DNA of 25,760 nt, taken from contig CAMPKR010000002.1 in NCBI GenBank assembly GCA_946887345.1, forward strand, positions 1 through 25,760. Direction: 5' to 3'. Positions 9,301-15,315 of this stretch are shown here, piece after piece. Numbering within the stretch: the stretch's first letter is position 1; each line of letters opens with the position of its first letter. This DNA is from an uncultured Bacteroidota bacterium. Its GTDB lineage: Bacteria > Bacteroidota > Bacteroidia > Chitinophagales > Chitinophagaceae. The notes beneath the pieces are model-generated. The model did no database searches and had not been told where the DNA came from. It worked only from the letters and a program-made list of their open reading frames with translations. A program made the position numbers and the translations under genes.

Positions 9301-10056
9301 CCGGCCCCCTATTATTATCGCCAGCATTGCATAAAGCAGTGGTCCATTCCCTTTGCTCAGGCTCCAGTGCCTTACGGCCATTTGTATCCAGGCCACGCTC
9401 AGCAAAGTAGCGATCAATAATAGCCATAGCATCCTGCCGTCCGGTATCCAGTCTGTCGGAGAATAAGGAAAGTAAACCTGGAATGCATGTTCGCCCCTCA
9501 GGGTCTTCACAGTATAGCTGCCTGCCCTGCTCACGTCCAGGAATTCTGTGGTCTCGGGTATGTGGTCTCCTGCGGCTATCGATGAGGATACGTAGTTGTT
9601 CTCTATCGGGTAGTAATATGCCAGGGGGAAGAGGGCGGCTACGGTGTTCGTTGTGTCGCCCCATTGGACGTTCACAAATCGTTTTACAAATACGCCTCTG
9701 TCCAGGGTCAGCAGCTTGCTGTTCCCCGGCTTTAGCGCGCTGTCTATTATTACTGCGTTGTTGTTCCAGAAAAGAAGGTCCAGTCCGTTATAGGCATACA
9801 GGTAGAACGGCAGGGCTTGTAATTGCTTCACATCTTTGTCGCTCAGCTCACCGGGCTGCAGCATTTTTCGCAGCAGTTCTTTATTCCTCAGCAGCTTTTC
9901 AAAGCTCGCTTCCCTTTTGTGCAGGTCTTTGCCGATGGCCTCGGCCATTTCGGGCGCCTTCAGCCCCTTGTTTCCTGAGTAAAAGCGCCAGATTGCCAAT
10001 CCCCACAGCAGCAGGCTGGTTAGTAGTAGTATGCGGTATGGAATGCGTTTCAGCAA
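6325..10056 (-). CDS. Very large NtrY-like membrane sensor histidine kinase
   Basis: A 1243-residue inner-membrane kinase. By eye it has TM1 at about 8-25, an extracytoplasmic domain, a cluster of about eight helices (211-476), a second extracytoplasmic domain (about 480-730), two more helices (about 735-808), a third sensor domain (about 810-960), another helix, a HAMP-like linker, then the kinase core. The H-box is HEIKNPLTPMKLN with H1029; N-box N1144 (NLLENAVQA); G1 DNGQG at about 1174; F-box QPYFTTK; G2 GTGLGL at 1198. The core resembles NtrY, but NtrY is usually only about 700-750 residues. No response regulator is adjacent. The start is TTG, directly after an in-frame TGA and 4 nt past the mazG stop; TM1 rules out a later ATG start. 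The last residues come from a REP-like hairpin. Confidence 0.9.
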   Translation of the reverse strand: MLKRIPYRILLLTSLLLWGLAIWRFYSGNKGLKAPEMAEAIGKDLHKREASFEKLLRNKELLRKMLQPGELSDKDVKQLQALPFYLYAYNGLDLLFWNNNAVIIDSALKPGNSKLLTLDRGVFVKRFVNVQWGDTTNTVAALFPLAYYYPIENNYVSSSIAAGDHIPETTEFLDVSRAGSYTVKTLRGEHAFQVYFPYSPTDWIPDGRMLWLLLIATLLSVAWIQMAVRHWSLSKGNGPLLYAMLAIIIGGRALLYIFGLPFGLKNTPFFSVQLYASSWFLSSLGDVVLNTLLLLWIFFIFLRSTPYRHLFDKLKDGSLRTGLAVIFTGVLAGSVYLFSRLVISLVMDSSISFELSRFGSTNIYTIIGLLTITGITGLACLVVYIMNLYLNKITGNRWLKYLLVVIAAVLLTILQHEDLVKYYTGVAIWLILFVVLLDERRLRVKADLLGPNMVFWALFICGFSTATIQYFNNMKERQTRRSFAQRIMLQRDDVTEYTFSNVARNIENDAVVLDFFKDPLPEKRGRLTEHFDALYLSGQLKRYTARVYLFNERGQGLPDNGDSLQYVQFNKQIENSDPVIPGILYYNEYAQDGHYYLASIAITDNSTGDKLGYVYIDLQQKRTATETVYPELLQPANLHSNAVERAYSYAVYINKNLIAQTSDFPFPLFLRPYPRTAEFVFSEEGTESSLWYKPTENRTVRVVYKQSIWIETITVFSYLFGMVMIITFLTVLYQLYLSNIFKGRLLNRIRNITLSRRIHFSMLALVFISFLVIGIVTVTFFNQQYNDSNKTRLRSTMQVVAQATHEYLRQNGSLNEDSLLNIEARDNKFKYFIANLANTQKVDINLFNNMGILEVTSQDDIYNKALLARIIRPDAYRNLFLEHKSVIIQDESIGKLKYLSCYVPIRDEYGAAVGYLNVPFFASEKYLKTQISNILVTLINLYAFIFLISSIFTGFLTRWLTRTFDIIIKQFSRINLQRNERIEWPYDDEIGMLVREYNKMVKTVEENAAILAQNERESAWREMARQVAHEIKNPLTPMKLNIQYLQQALRNDHPNAKQMADKVSTSLIEQIDNLSYIASEFSNFAKMPEARPEEIALNELLDVAVELYLNEQTVKVRIDKTEEKLVIFSDKSQLLRVFTNLLENAVQAIPEDREGRVHVILSKDGNNALISVRDNGQGIEEEVAERIFQPYFTTKSSGTGLGLAMTKKIIEFWQGQIWFETVEDEGTTFFIRLPIVTSPRPSP

Positions 10057-10060
10057 TCAG

Positions 10061-10825
10061 CTATTCGTTTTCTTTTACCTTGTTCCAAAGGGCGTCCATC
10101 TCTTCCAGGTCCATATCATGCAGCAGCCTGCCCCCTTTTTCGGCCATTACTTCCATAGCTTGAAAGCGGCGTATGAATTTCTTATTTGTTCTTTCCAGCG
10201 CTTCTTCAGGGTCCACTTTTATAAAGCGCGCGTAGTTCACCAGCGCAAACATCACATCGCCAAATTCATCTTCCATATGGTTCCTGTCACCTGAAGCTAC
10301 TGCCTCATATAGCTCACTCACTTCTTCTTCCACTTTTGCCCTTACCTGTTCAGTGTTGTCCCATTCAAAGCCCACTTGTTTGGTTTTCTCCTGCAGGCGT
10401 AGCGCCTTTATCAGCGCAGGCATGGTTGCGGGTATACCGCTCAGTATCGATTTCTTTCCTTCCTTCAGTTTTATTTTCTCCCAGTTCTGCTTCACCTCTT
10501 CCTCATCACTCACCACTGCACCGGAATATATATGCGGATGACGGGAGACTAGTTTATTGCAAACCGTTTCTATCACATCATCAAAACTGAATTCTTTTTT
10601 CTCTGCACCTATCTTACTATAGAATACTATATGCAGCAGCAGGTCACCCAGCTCTTCTTTCAGTCCTTGCCAGTTCTCATTGGTTATGGTATCTGTCAGT
10701 TCGTATACCTCTTCTATGGTCTGGGGCTTCAGGCTGTGTATCGTTTGCTTCTTATCCCAGGGACATTCCTCCCTCAGCTCATCCATTATCTTCCTCAGCC
10801 TTTCTATCGATTTTGAATACTCCAT
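10061..10825 (-). CDS. mazG: Nucleoside triphosphate pyrophosphohydrolase MazG
   Basis: A 254-residue cytoplasmic all-alpha NTP pyrophosphohydrolase that hydrolyses (d)NTPs to NMP and pyrophosphate, removing aberrant nucleotides. Two MazG domains are visible. The first begins CPWDKKQTIHSLKP, followed by the metal-binding EEVYEL and EELGDLLLHIVFYSKIG motifs. The second has EEEVSELYEAV and EDEFGDVMFALVNYARF near residues 170-205. Length and order match the two-domain E. coli type. It is the first gene of a two-gene unit with the histidine kinase, whose TTG start lies 4 nt beyond the mazG stop, suggesting translational coupling. Confidence 0.95.
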   Translation of the reverse strand: MEYSKSIERLRKIMDELREECPWDKKQTIHSLKPQTIEEVYELTDTITNENWQGLKEELGDLLLHIVFYSKIGAEKKEFSFDDVIETVCNKLVSRHPHIYSGAVVSDEEEVKQNWEKIKLKEGKKSILSGIPATMPALIKALRLQEKTKQVGFEWDNTEQVRAKVEEEVSELYEAVASGDRNHMEDEFGDVMFALVNYARFIKVDPEEALERTNKKFIRRFQAMEVMAEKGGRLLHDMDLEEMDALWNKVKENE

Positions 10826-10865
10826 TATTATCCGTTATCATTTTTTTAAATAACCTTCATCACCA

Positions 10866-10917
10866 ACTCCCCTCCTCGCAGGGAGGGGTGGCCGAGTGCA
10901 ACGAGGTCGGGGTGGAT
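10866..10917. repeat. REP-like GC-rich palindromic element
   Basis: A stem of CCCCTCC and GGAGGGG around a TCGCAG loop is followed by TGGCCGAGTGCAACGAGGTC and then GGGGTGG. This two-part layout (C-rich/G-rich hairpin followed by a GGCCG..GGGGTGG tail) is typical of intergenic REP-like elements in Bacteroidota. It lies between ubiX and mazG. Confidence 0.65.
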
Positions 10918-10961
10918 GGCAGCGAAAGAGCTAAAGCAACTGAGCCACTCCGTCCAACAGA

Positions 10962-10986
10962 TTCCCCTTTAGGGAAGCTAGGGAGT
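10962..10986. repeat. REP-like hairpin overlapping the 3' end of ubiX
   Basis: TTCCC and GGGAA flank CTTTA, followed by GCTAGGGAG. The ubiX stop codon (10978-10980) lies inside the element. The CCCCTTTAGGG core is shared with the element at the end of nth (12322-12340). Together with 10866-10917 it may form one composite element of about 120 bp. Confidence 0.6.
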
Positions 10987-11535
10987 ATTCCACCTATAGC
11001 CCTCGCTTCTCAGCCCCGCCAGGTCCAGCACCCTATGCACCACCGTATACGCCACTTCCTCTATAGTCTGCGGCCTGCTGTAGAAGCTCGGTGTCGCCGG
11101 GCAAATTATCCCCCCCGCTTCCGTTATCGCTGTCATGTTCCTCAGCTGCACCAGGTTATAAGGCGTCTCGCGCACCACGCATATCAGCTTGCGTCTTTCT
11201 TTTAGCATTACATCGGCCGCGCGGGTTACCAGGTCGTTACTTATGCCTCCTGCTATCCTGCCTGCGGTTCCCATACTGCACGGGCAAATGATCAACGCAT
11301 CATATCCCGCGCTTCCCGAAGCGAAAGGCGCATTAAAATCCATCTTATCCCACTTCTTAAACTTGTAGTTATTAAAGTCCGTATTGCCGAGCTCATGCTC
11401 CCAAACGGTGAACGCATTATCGCTCCATACCGTACCTACTTCCGTCAGCTGGTCGTCCAGTTCCTGTAGCTTATCCAGCAACACCTTTGCATATACCGAA
11501 CCGCTCGCACCTGTAATAGCTACTGCTATCTTCAT
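10978..11535 (-). CDS. ubiX: Flavin prenyltransferase UbiX
   Basis: A 185-residue flavoprotein that joins dimethylallyl phosphate to FMN to make the prenylated flavin needed by UbiD-type decarboxylases. The N-terminal FMN-binding motif AITGASGSVYA starts at residue 6. PCSMGTAGRIAGGISNDLVTRA and the RRKLICVVRETP motif (phosphate-binding region) follow, and the C-terminal PATPSFYSRPQTIEEV segment is typical. The length is normal. No ubiD is seen in the window, so the client enzyme must be elsewhere. It shares an 87-bp divergent upstream region with the thioredoxin-like gene. The final residues (NTP) are encoded by a REP-like element. Confidence 0.94.
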   Translation of the reverse strand: MKIAVAITGASGSVYAKVLLDKLQELDDQLTEVGTVWSDNAFTVWEHELGNTDFNNYKFKKWDKMDFNAPFASGSAGYDALIICPCSMGTAGRIAGGISNDLVTRAADVMLKERRKLICVVRETPYNLVQLRNMTAITEAGGIICPATPSFYSRPQTIEEVAYTVVHRVLDLAGLRSEGYRWNTP

Positions 11536-11622
11536 TTTAGCTAATTATTAAGGAAAATATTGATGCTATATAACAAAGCTACATGGAAATAGTCGTAAAT
11601 TCGTGTATCTAAAACAGTTATA

Positions 11623-12264
11623 ATGAGACTTGGAGCGACGCTGCTGCTGGCTTTTTTGGCATTTACTTTTACTGCCACTGCAGGTGATAAGGACAAGAAC
11701 AAAAAGACCTCCGCCAAAGACGCAAATAAGGAGATCAACTGGATGACGGTTGATGAGGTGCAGGCTGCAATGAAGAAAGAGCCGCGCAAAGTCCTTATCG
11801 ATTTCTACACCGGCTGGTGCGGATGGTGCAAGGTAATGGACAGGAAGACTTACACCAACCCCGACATCGTAAAATACATCAACGAAAAATTCTACGCCGT
11901 TAAGTTCGATGCGGAGCAGAAAGAAAGCGTAATGTTCCTCGGCAAGACCTACGAATTTAAAGCTGAGAACCGTGCCAACGCCTTTGCTGCAGAGCTCATG
12001 GGCGGCAGGCTTTCATATCCCACTACAGTTTTCCTCATGGAGAACTTCCAGAATCCCGCGGCAGTTCCAGGTTATCTTGAAGTGCCAAAAATGGAAACCA
12101 TCCTCACATATCTTGGCGAGAACAAACACACCAGTCAGAAATGGGAAGATTATCAAAAAGAATATAAGCCGGTTTTTAAATTAAGTCCTGAAGAGGGCGT
12201 TCCCGCTAACCCCCACGGTGCTCATCCCTCACCGGGAGCTCAGCCTGTTCCGGGTCTGCACTAA
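11623..12264 (+). CDS. Exported thioredoxin-family protein with CGWC motif
   Basis: A 213-residue protein with an N-terminal signal peptide (hydrophobic 4-19, cleavage near ATA-G at about 20), a lysine-rich linker (22-36) and a thioredoxin fold. The redox motif is WCGWC with C66 and C69 in VLIDFYTGWCGWCKVMD, followed by the NPDIVKYINEKFYAVKFDAE stretch typical of the DUF255/thioredoxin_7-like group. The cis-Pro region reads SYPTTVFL. The tail after about residue 190 is rich in Pro, Gly and His. It probably acts as a periplasmic thiol oxidoreductase. The two MsrB paralogs nearby are possible clients, since they need reductant, but they lie in a separate unit on the other strand. Confidence 0.88.
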   Translation: MRLGATLLLAFLAFTFTATAGDKDKNKKTSAKDANKEINWMTVDEVQAAMKKEPRKVLIDFYTGWCGWCKVMDRKTYTNPDIVKYINEKFYAVKFDAEQKESVMFLGKTYEFKAENRANAFAAELMGGRLSYPTTVFLMENFQNPAAVPGYLEVPKMETILTYLGENKHTSQKWEDYQKEYKPVFKLSPEEGVPANPHGAHPSPGAQPVPGLH

Positions 12265-12272
12265 AATATTCA

Positions 12273-12299
12273 AGCCCCTCAAGCGAGGGGCTTTTTTTA
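12273..12299 (+). terminator. Rho-independent terminator of the thioredoxin-like gene
   Basis: AGCCCCTC and GAGGGGCT form an 8-bp stem with an AAGC loop, followed directly by seven Ts. It begins 9 nt after the stop codon. Confidence 0.88.
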
Positions 12300-12316
12300 T
12301 AGGTATATTGTCCGTT

Positions 12317-12340
12317 TCACTCCCCTTTAGGGGCTGGGGG
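12317..12340. repeat. REP-like hairpin at the 3' end of nth
   Basis: CCCC-TTTA-GGGG (12322-12333) is followed by CTGGGGG. The nth stop codon (12317-12319) lies at its edge, so the C-terminal residues APKGE of endonuclease III are read from the element. It matches the core at the end of ubiX. Confidence 0.6.
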
Positions 12341-12988
12341 CACTATATATTTCATATCTGTCTGGTAATACTTACACACCGGCTTCAGCCCGCATATCTC
12401 ACACTTAGGTCTTCGGGCAACGCATACGTAGCGGCCATGCAATATCAGCCAGTGGTGTGCTGTGCTCACCAGCGCGGTAGGAATATATTTCAATAATTGC
12501 TGTTCGGTTTGAAGCGGGGTTTTAGCATTCGTCGTCAACCCTATCCTTGCCGAAACTCTGAAAACATGCGTGTCCACCGCCATATTCGGTTGGTCATACA
12601 CTACCGACATGATCACGTTTGCTGTCTTCCTGCCTACACCCGGCAGTTCCACCAGTTCTTCCATATTATCCGGAACCTTGCCATTATGCTTTTCTATCAG
12701 CATCTGCGCCATCCCCATCAGGTGGCGCGTTTTATTATTGGCAAAGCTCACGCTTTTAATGAACCCATTGATATCATCAAAGCTGGCCCTGGAAAGCGCT
12801 TTTGCATTCGGATACTTTTCAAACAACGGAGGGGTAACTATGTTCACCCTTTTATCGGTGCACTGGGCAGACAGGATCACGGCAACAAGCAGTTCATACG
12901 GATTAGTATAATGAAGCTCAGTCTCCGCATCAGGATTATTCTTCTTAAACCAATCTATAACGAACTCAAAGCGTTCCTTCTTAGTCAT
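12317..12988 (-). CDS. nth: Endonuclease III (DNA glycosylase/AP lyase)
   Basis: A 223-residue base-excision-repair enzyme that removes oxidised pyrimidines and nicks AP sites. The HhH-GPD core is ELPGVGRKTANVIMSVVY (114-131) with catalytic lysine K121, and AVDTHVFRVS with catalytic aspartate D139. Four cysteines, C189, C196, C199 and C205, have the C-x6-C-x2-C-x5-C spacing of the 4Fe-4S cluster. The length is typical. The ATG at 12988 is 5 nt after an exact TAnnTTTG box on the minus strand. The protein ends VPPAPKGE, with the last residues encoded by a REP-like element. Confidence 0.96.
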   Translation of the reverse strand: MTKKERFEFVIDWFKKNNPDAETELHYTNPYELLVAVILSAQCTDKRVNIVTPPLFEKYPNAKALSRASFDDINGFIKSVSFANNKTRHLMGMAQMLIEKHNGKVPDNMEELVELPGVGRKTANVIMSVVYDQPNMAVDTHVFRVSARIGLTTNAKTPLQTEQQLLKYIPTALVSTAHHWLILHGRYVCVARRPKCEICGLKPVCKYYQTDMKYIVPPAPKGE

Positions 12989-12993
12989 CTCTA

Positions 12994-13001
12994 CAAATAT
13001 A
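12994..13001 (-). promoter_or_regulatory. -7 box (TAnnTTTG) of nth
   Basis: TATATTTG on the minus strand ends 5 nt before the nth start codon, again a leaderless or near-leaderless arrangement. Confidence 0.5.
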
Positions 13002-13030
13002 AAACCGCCGGGCTATAAAACCCCGCGGTC
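13002..13030 (-). terminator. Hairpin upstream of nth, possible terminator
   Basis: On the minus strand ACCGCGGGG and CCCGGCGGT pair with one bulge around a T-rich loop and are followed by TTTTA. It would end transcripts coming from the msrB side just before the nth promoter. Confidence 0.45.
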
Positions 13031-13096
13031 TGAAATCACAACACTCTACACACTTTCTCTATCTGCACATTGTGTTTGTTATTTTATGTTTGGTTT

Positions 13097-13162
13097 CTAT
13101 TTTCCTTCAAAGTCAAGTACCGCACTATTCATGCAGAACCGCTTGCCCGTTGGTTTGGGCCC
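13097..13162 (-). pseudogene. Remnant 3' end of an msrB gene
   Basis: The minus strand encodes [18 protein letters not shown] followed by EGK and a stop. It matches the C-terminus of the intact MsrB at 13308-13805 residue for residue from GPK through LDF, including the catalytic-cysteine segment RFCMN, but at nucleotide level differs at roughly a fifth of positions. Upstream of GPK the similarity ends abruptly. It is either the original 3' end of msrB displaced by an insertion or the last trace of a third tandem copy. The EGK ending looks more native than the APSAP tail of the intact gene. Confidence 0.75.
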
Positions 13163-13313
13163 AGTGATGGGCATAGCCTCTGACTATGTCCTACTCGGAA
13201 ACCGATCTCCTGATCGGCGAGTTTAATGAAGCAGCCAAGGCTTACCAGTGACGCTGCACAAGCCTGCACATACGGTGCACAAGTATGCATTAGCATAGTG
13301 TCCCGTTTTAGGG
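13163..13313. repeat. Structured non-coding element between msrB and the msrB remnant
   Basis: About 150 bp with a run of small hairpins: GGGCATAG/CTATGTCC (about 13170-13192), ACTCG-CCGATC/GATCGG-CGAGT (about 13193-13222), TGCAC/GTGCA (about 13265-13280) and ATGC/GCAT. It ends at TCCCGTTTTAGGG, a REP-like core that holds the msrB stop. On the minus strand it shares GACACTATG, CTTGTGC and a GCG-CGT-AC-GG-CTTGG series, in the same order, with sequence at about 20017-20064. No coding potential is evident. The rest of the 12989-13307 gap (13030-13096) is featureless. Confidence 0.5.
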
Positions 13314-13805
13314 CGCGGAGGGGGCAAAGTCCAGCACCGCACTGTTCATGCAAAATCTCTTCCCCGTTGGCTTGGGCCCATCATCAAACACATGCCCCAG
13401 GTGTGAATTGCACCGCGAACATTCCACTTCCGTTCTTTCCATCCCCGCCGATTTATCGGTATGGTACTTCACGCTGCTGCCGCGAAGCGGCTGGTAAAAG
13501 CTTGGCCATCCCGTACCACTGTCAAATTTTGTCTCAGAGCTAAACAGCGGATTACCGCACACATAGCAGTAATACGTCCCCTTTTTATGGTTATCATGAT
13601 ACGCTCCCGTAAAGGCCCGTTCTGTTTTTTCTTCACGCGCTACCTTGTACACACCCTCGGGCAATATCCTCTTCCACTCGGAGTTAGCTACCAGCAGCAC
13701 TTTGCTGTCAGTCCTTGAATAATAAGGGTTCTTACTCTGTGCACTCGATGCTATTGCCAGCAGCATAGCAAAAAGCATCGCGCATATGATCACTACATTT
13801 CTCAT
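13308..13805 (-). CDS. msrB: Exported peptide-methionine (R)-S-oxide reductase MsrB, copy 1
   Basis: A 165-residue enzyme that reduces methionine-R-sulfoxide in proteins. An N-terminal signal peptide (hydrophobic 4-20, AxxAxS cleavage near 22) places it in the periplasm. The MsrB domain shows the zinc site CYVCGNPLF and [12 protein letters not shown], and the catalytic cysteine in [13 protein letters not shown]. The C-terminus after LDF is APSAP, encoded by REP-like sequence, unlike the EGK ending preserved in the downstream remnant, so the 3' end seems to have been rearranged. It is followed on the same strand by the msrB remnant and nth, and preceded by the paralog at 13873-14400. Confidence 0.93.
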   Translation of the reverse strand: MRNVVIICAMLFAMLLAIASSAQSKNPYYSRTDSKVLLVANSEWKRILPEGVYKVAREEKTERAFTGAYHDNHKKGTYYCYVCGNPLFSSETKFDSGTGWPSFYQPLRGSSVKYHTDKSAGMERTEVECSRCNSHLGHVFDDGPKPTGKRFCMNSAVLDFAPSAP

Positions 13806-13853
13806 AGTCTTCTGTTGTTTTCATTCATATACGTAAGAACTTACCTTTCGGAT

Positions 13854-13890
13854 TTCTCACATCTCCATATTCTCACATTTTCACATTAGC
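13854..13890. repeat. Low-complexity CACATT-rich repeat at the end of msrB copy 2
   Basis: Repeated TCTCACAT/TTTTCACATT words ending in CACATTAGC, similar to 580-620. The stop codon and the terminal NVKM of the second MsrB are encoded in it. Confidence 0.4.
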
Positions 13891-14400
13891 ATCGTCCGGC
13901 TCAAACTCCAGCACAATAGAGTTCATGCAAAAGCGCTTATGTGTCGGCGGCGGTCCGTCATCAAAAATGTGCCCCAGGTGCGAGTCGCAACGGTCGCAAA
14001 GCACTTCTGTCCTCACCATTCCATGGCTCCTGTCTTCTTCATACCGCACACTTCCTTCCCCCAGCGCCTCATAGAAGCTGGGCCAGCCACAGCTGCTCGC
14101 AAACTTCGCATCCGAACGGAATAGCGGGTTTCCGCACACCGCGCAGTAATACATACCCTTGTCTGCTGTCTTGTTATACTTGCCAGTAAAGGCATACTCA
14201 GTACCCTTTTGGCGCGCCACATAGTAAACGTCCCTGGGCAGTATTTTCTTCCATTCCTCATCGCTCACGTTCAGCTTGCTCTTGTCCGTACGCGAGTAGT
14301 ACGGGTTACCTTTTTTAACTGTATCCATTGACCGGTTGTTTTGACAGTTCATCAATAATATAATGCCGACAGCAATTGTGGCTAAAACCAGGTACCTCAT
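13873..14400 (-). CDS. msrB: Exported peptide-methionine (R)-S-oxide reductase MsrB, copy 2
   Basis: A 175-residue MsrB paralog. The N-terminus has a membrane-targeting segment (4-18) ending LLMNC; C19 may be a lipidated cysteine, though Asn at -1 is atypical of a lipobox. The MsrB domain is complete: CAVCGNPLF and CDRCDSHLGHIF zinc cysteines and the catalytic cysteine in HKRFCMNSIVLEF. Both copies share a [18 protein letters not shown] lead-in and a PRDVYYVARQKGTEYAF block, so they arose by tandem duplication and diverged. Different sorting signals suggest soluble periplasmic (copy 1) versus membrane-anchored (copy 2) forms. The last four residues come from a CACATT-rich repeat. Confidence 0.92.
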   Translation of the reverse strand: MRYLVLATIAVGIILLMNCQNNRSMDTVKKGNPYYSRTDKSKLNVSDEEWKKILPRDVYYVARQKGTEYAFTGKYNKTADKGMYYCAVCGNPLFRSDAKFASSCGWPSFYEALGEGSVRYEEDRSHGMVRTEVLCDRCDSHLGHIFDDGPPPTHKRFCMNSIVLEFEPDDANVKM

Positions 14401-14500
14401 AGTATCTATATTAACGGTAGAAACGGGCTTTTGGTTTCCTATATAAAGTTAAATACGGGCGGGCGATCGCGCCGAATTGGCGGATAGCTAAATCCTATAA

Positions 14501-14528
14501 AAAACCGCAGCTTTTGGCCGCGGTTTTC
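14501..14528 (-). terminator. Rho-independent terminator of the lipocalin-like gene
   Basis: On the minus strand AAAACCGCGGCC and GCTGCGGTTTTTTA form a stem with one mismatch around an AAAA loop, followed by Ts, 20 nt beyond the stop codon at 14548. Confidence 0.75.
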
Positions 14529-14547
14529 AAAACTTATTAAAACTCAG

Positions 14548-15237
14548 TTATTTAAACTGTCTGAAGAAATAGGTCATTCCATCTTCTTCTATCACCAGCT
14601 CATTATTTTCACATTTCAGCACCTTCAGGTAACGCTTGTCCTTGCCGTTAACATACAGTGTCTGGTGCGAGTAGTTTTCTATATACCACGATGGTGCGGT
14701 ATCTGCATCCTTGGTGCTGAATACCATGCCCAGCTTACCATCTCCTGCTATATCCCCCGTTATGTCTATCATCTTTATTTTACGGGCATAGTTGATGGAA
14801 GGTGTTGTTTTGTCCTGCGTACCTTTAAATACCGACCAGTGGCCTTTCATCTGGTCTATACTGCGCACGGGCTTGGCAGGCGGTTCCGGTGGAAGCACCG
14901 TTTGCTCTGAAGTTGGCGTATAGCGCACCAGCTCATATGTTGCCGATTCGTCCTTTATTTTAATGCTGTTGCTGCTCTTGTCAACGATAGAGAAAAAGCG
15001 GGCACCCATGTCCAGGTTATTTTTCTCCACCTTATAGGTGCCTTTGTAGATAAAGCCGCCTTTCTTTTGCCATACGTATTCATTTCCCATCAAAAATTCT
15101 ATCTTGATAGTATCTTTGAATGGCACTGAGCCACCACTGGCAGAGGTGCGGCTTACTTCCTTCCAGTTGCCTGTCATGTCCTGGCAGAAGCCCAGGGCAG
15201 GAAGAGAGACAAGTAAAACGGATAATAGTTTCTTCAT
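14548..15237 (-). CDS. Secreted lipocalin-like protein of unknown function
   Basis: 229 residues from the preferred start MKKLLSVLLVSLPALGFCQ, a classic signal peptide with cleavage near residue 18-19. The longer reading frame from 15276 adds 13 residues ahead of the signal and is unlikely to be used. The mature protein begins MTGNWKEVSR, the T-G-x-W-K pattern seen at the first strand of lipocalin-like domains, with strand-rich sequence such as EFLMGNEYVWQKKGGFIYKGTYKVE. A second similar region begins at about residue 128 (KGHWSVFKG), so it may hold two beta-barrel-like units. No catalytic residues are recognisable. It is divergent from the nitrilase gene with a 78-bp gap. Confidence 0.7.
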   Translation of the reverse strand: MKKLLSVLLVSLPALGFCQDMTGNWKEVSRTSASGGSVPFKDTIKIEFLMGNEYVWQKKGGFIYKGTYKVEKNNLDMGARFFSIVDKSSNSIKIKDESATYELVRYTPTSEQTVLPPEPPAKPVRSIDQMKGHWSVFKGTQDKTTPSINYARKIKMIDITGDIAGDGKLGMVFSTKDADTAPSWYIENYSHQTLYVNGKDKRYLKVLKCENNELVIEEDGMTYFFRQFK

Positions 15238-15315
15238 GATTGCGTCCGGATTTTGTACGAGTCCAAAAATATTCAAAATATAGTAGCTGTAATAATAATA
15301 TTCTTAATAAACTTC

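Noticed and set aside
9146..10163. Long open frames opposite and within the kinase gene (9146-9664 minus, 9483-10163 plus)
   Set aside because: They are shadows of the kinase coding frame with no family features; the kinase motifs are unambiguous.
13163..13313. Group II intron, retron or integron attC site
   Set aside because: Several hairpins are present, but I see no domain V-like sequence, no reverse transcriptase or integrase gene and no attC core sites.
13129..13353. 74-codon open frame on the minus strand between nth and msrB
   Set aside because: It runs across the repeat-like element and the msrB remnant in a different frame from the MsrB homology and has no protein-like composition.
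15253..15315. Upstream start for the nitrilase, giving a hydrophobic leader
   Set aside because: The leader is AT-rich and overlaps the divergent gene's promoter area; omega-amidases are cytoplasmic and the core begins just after 15316.
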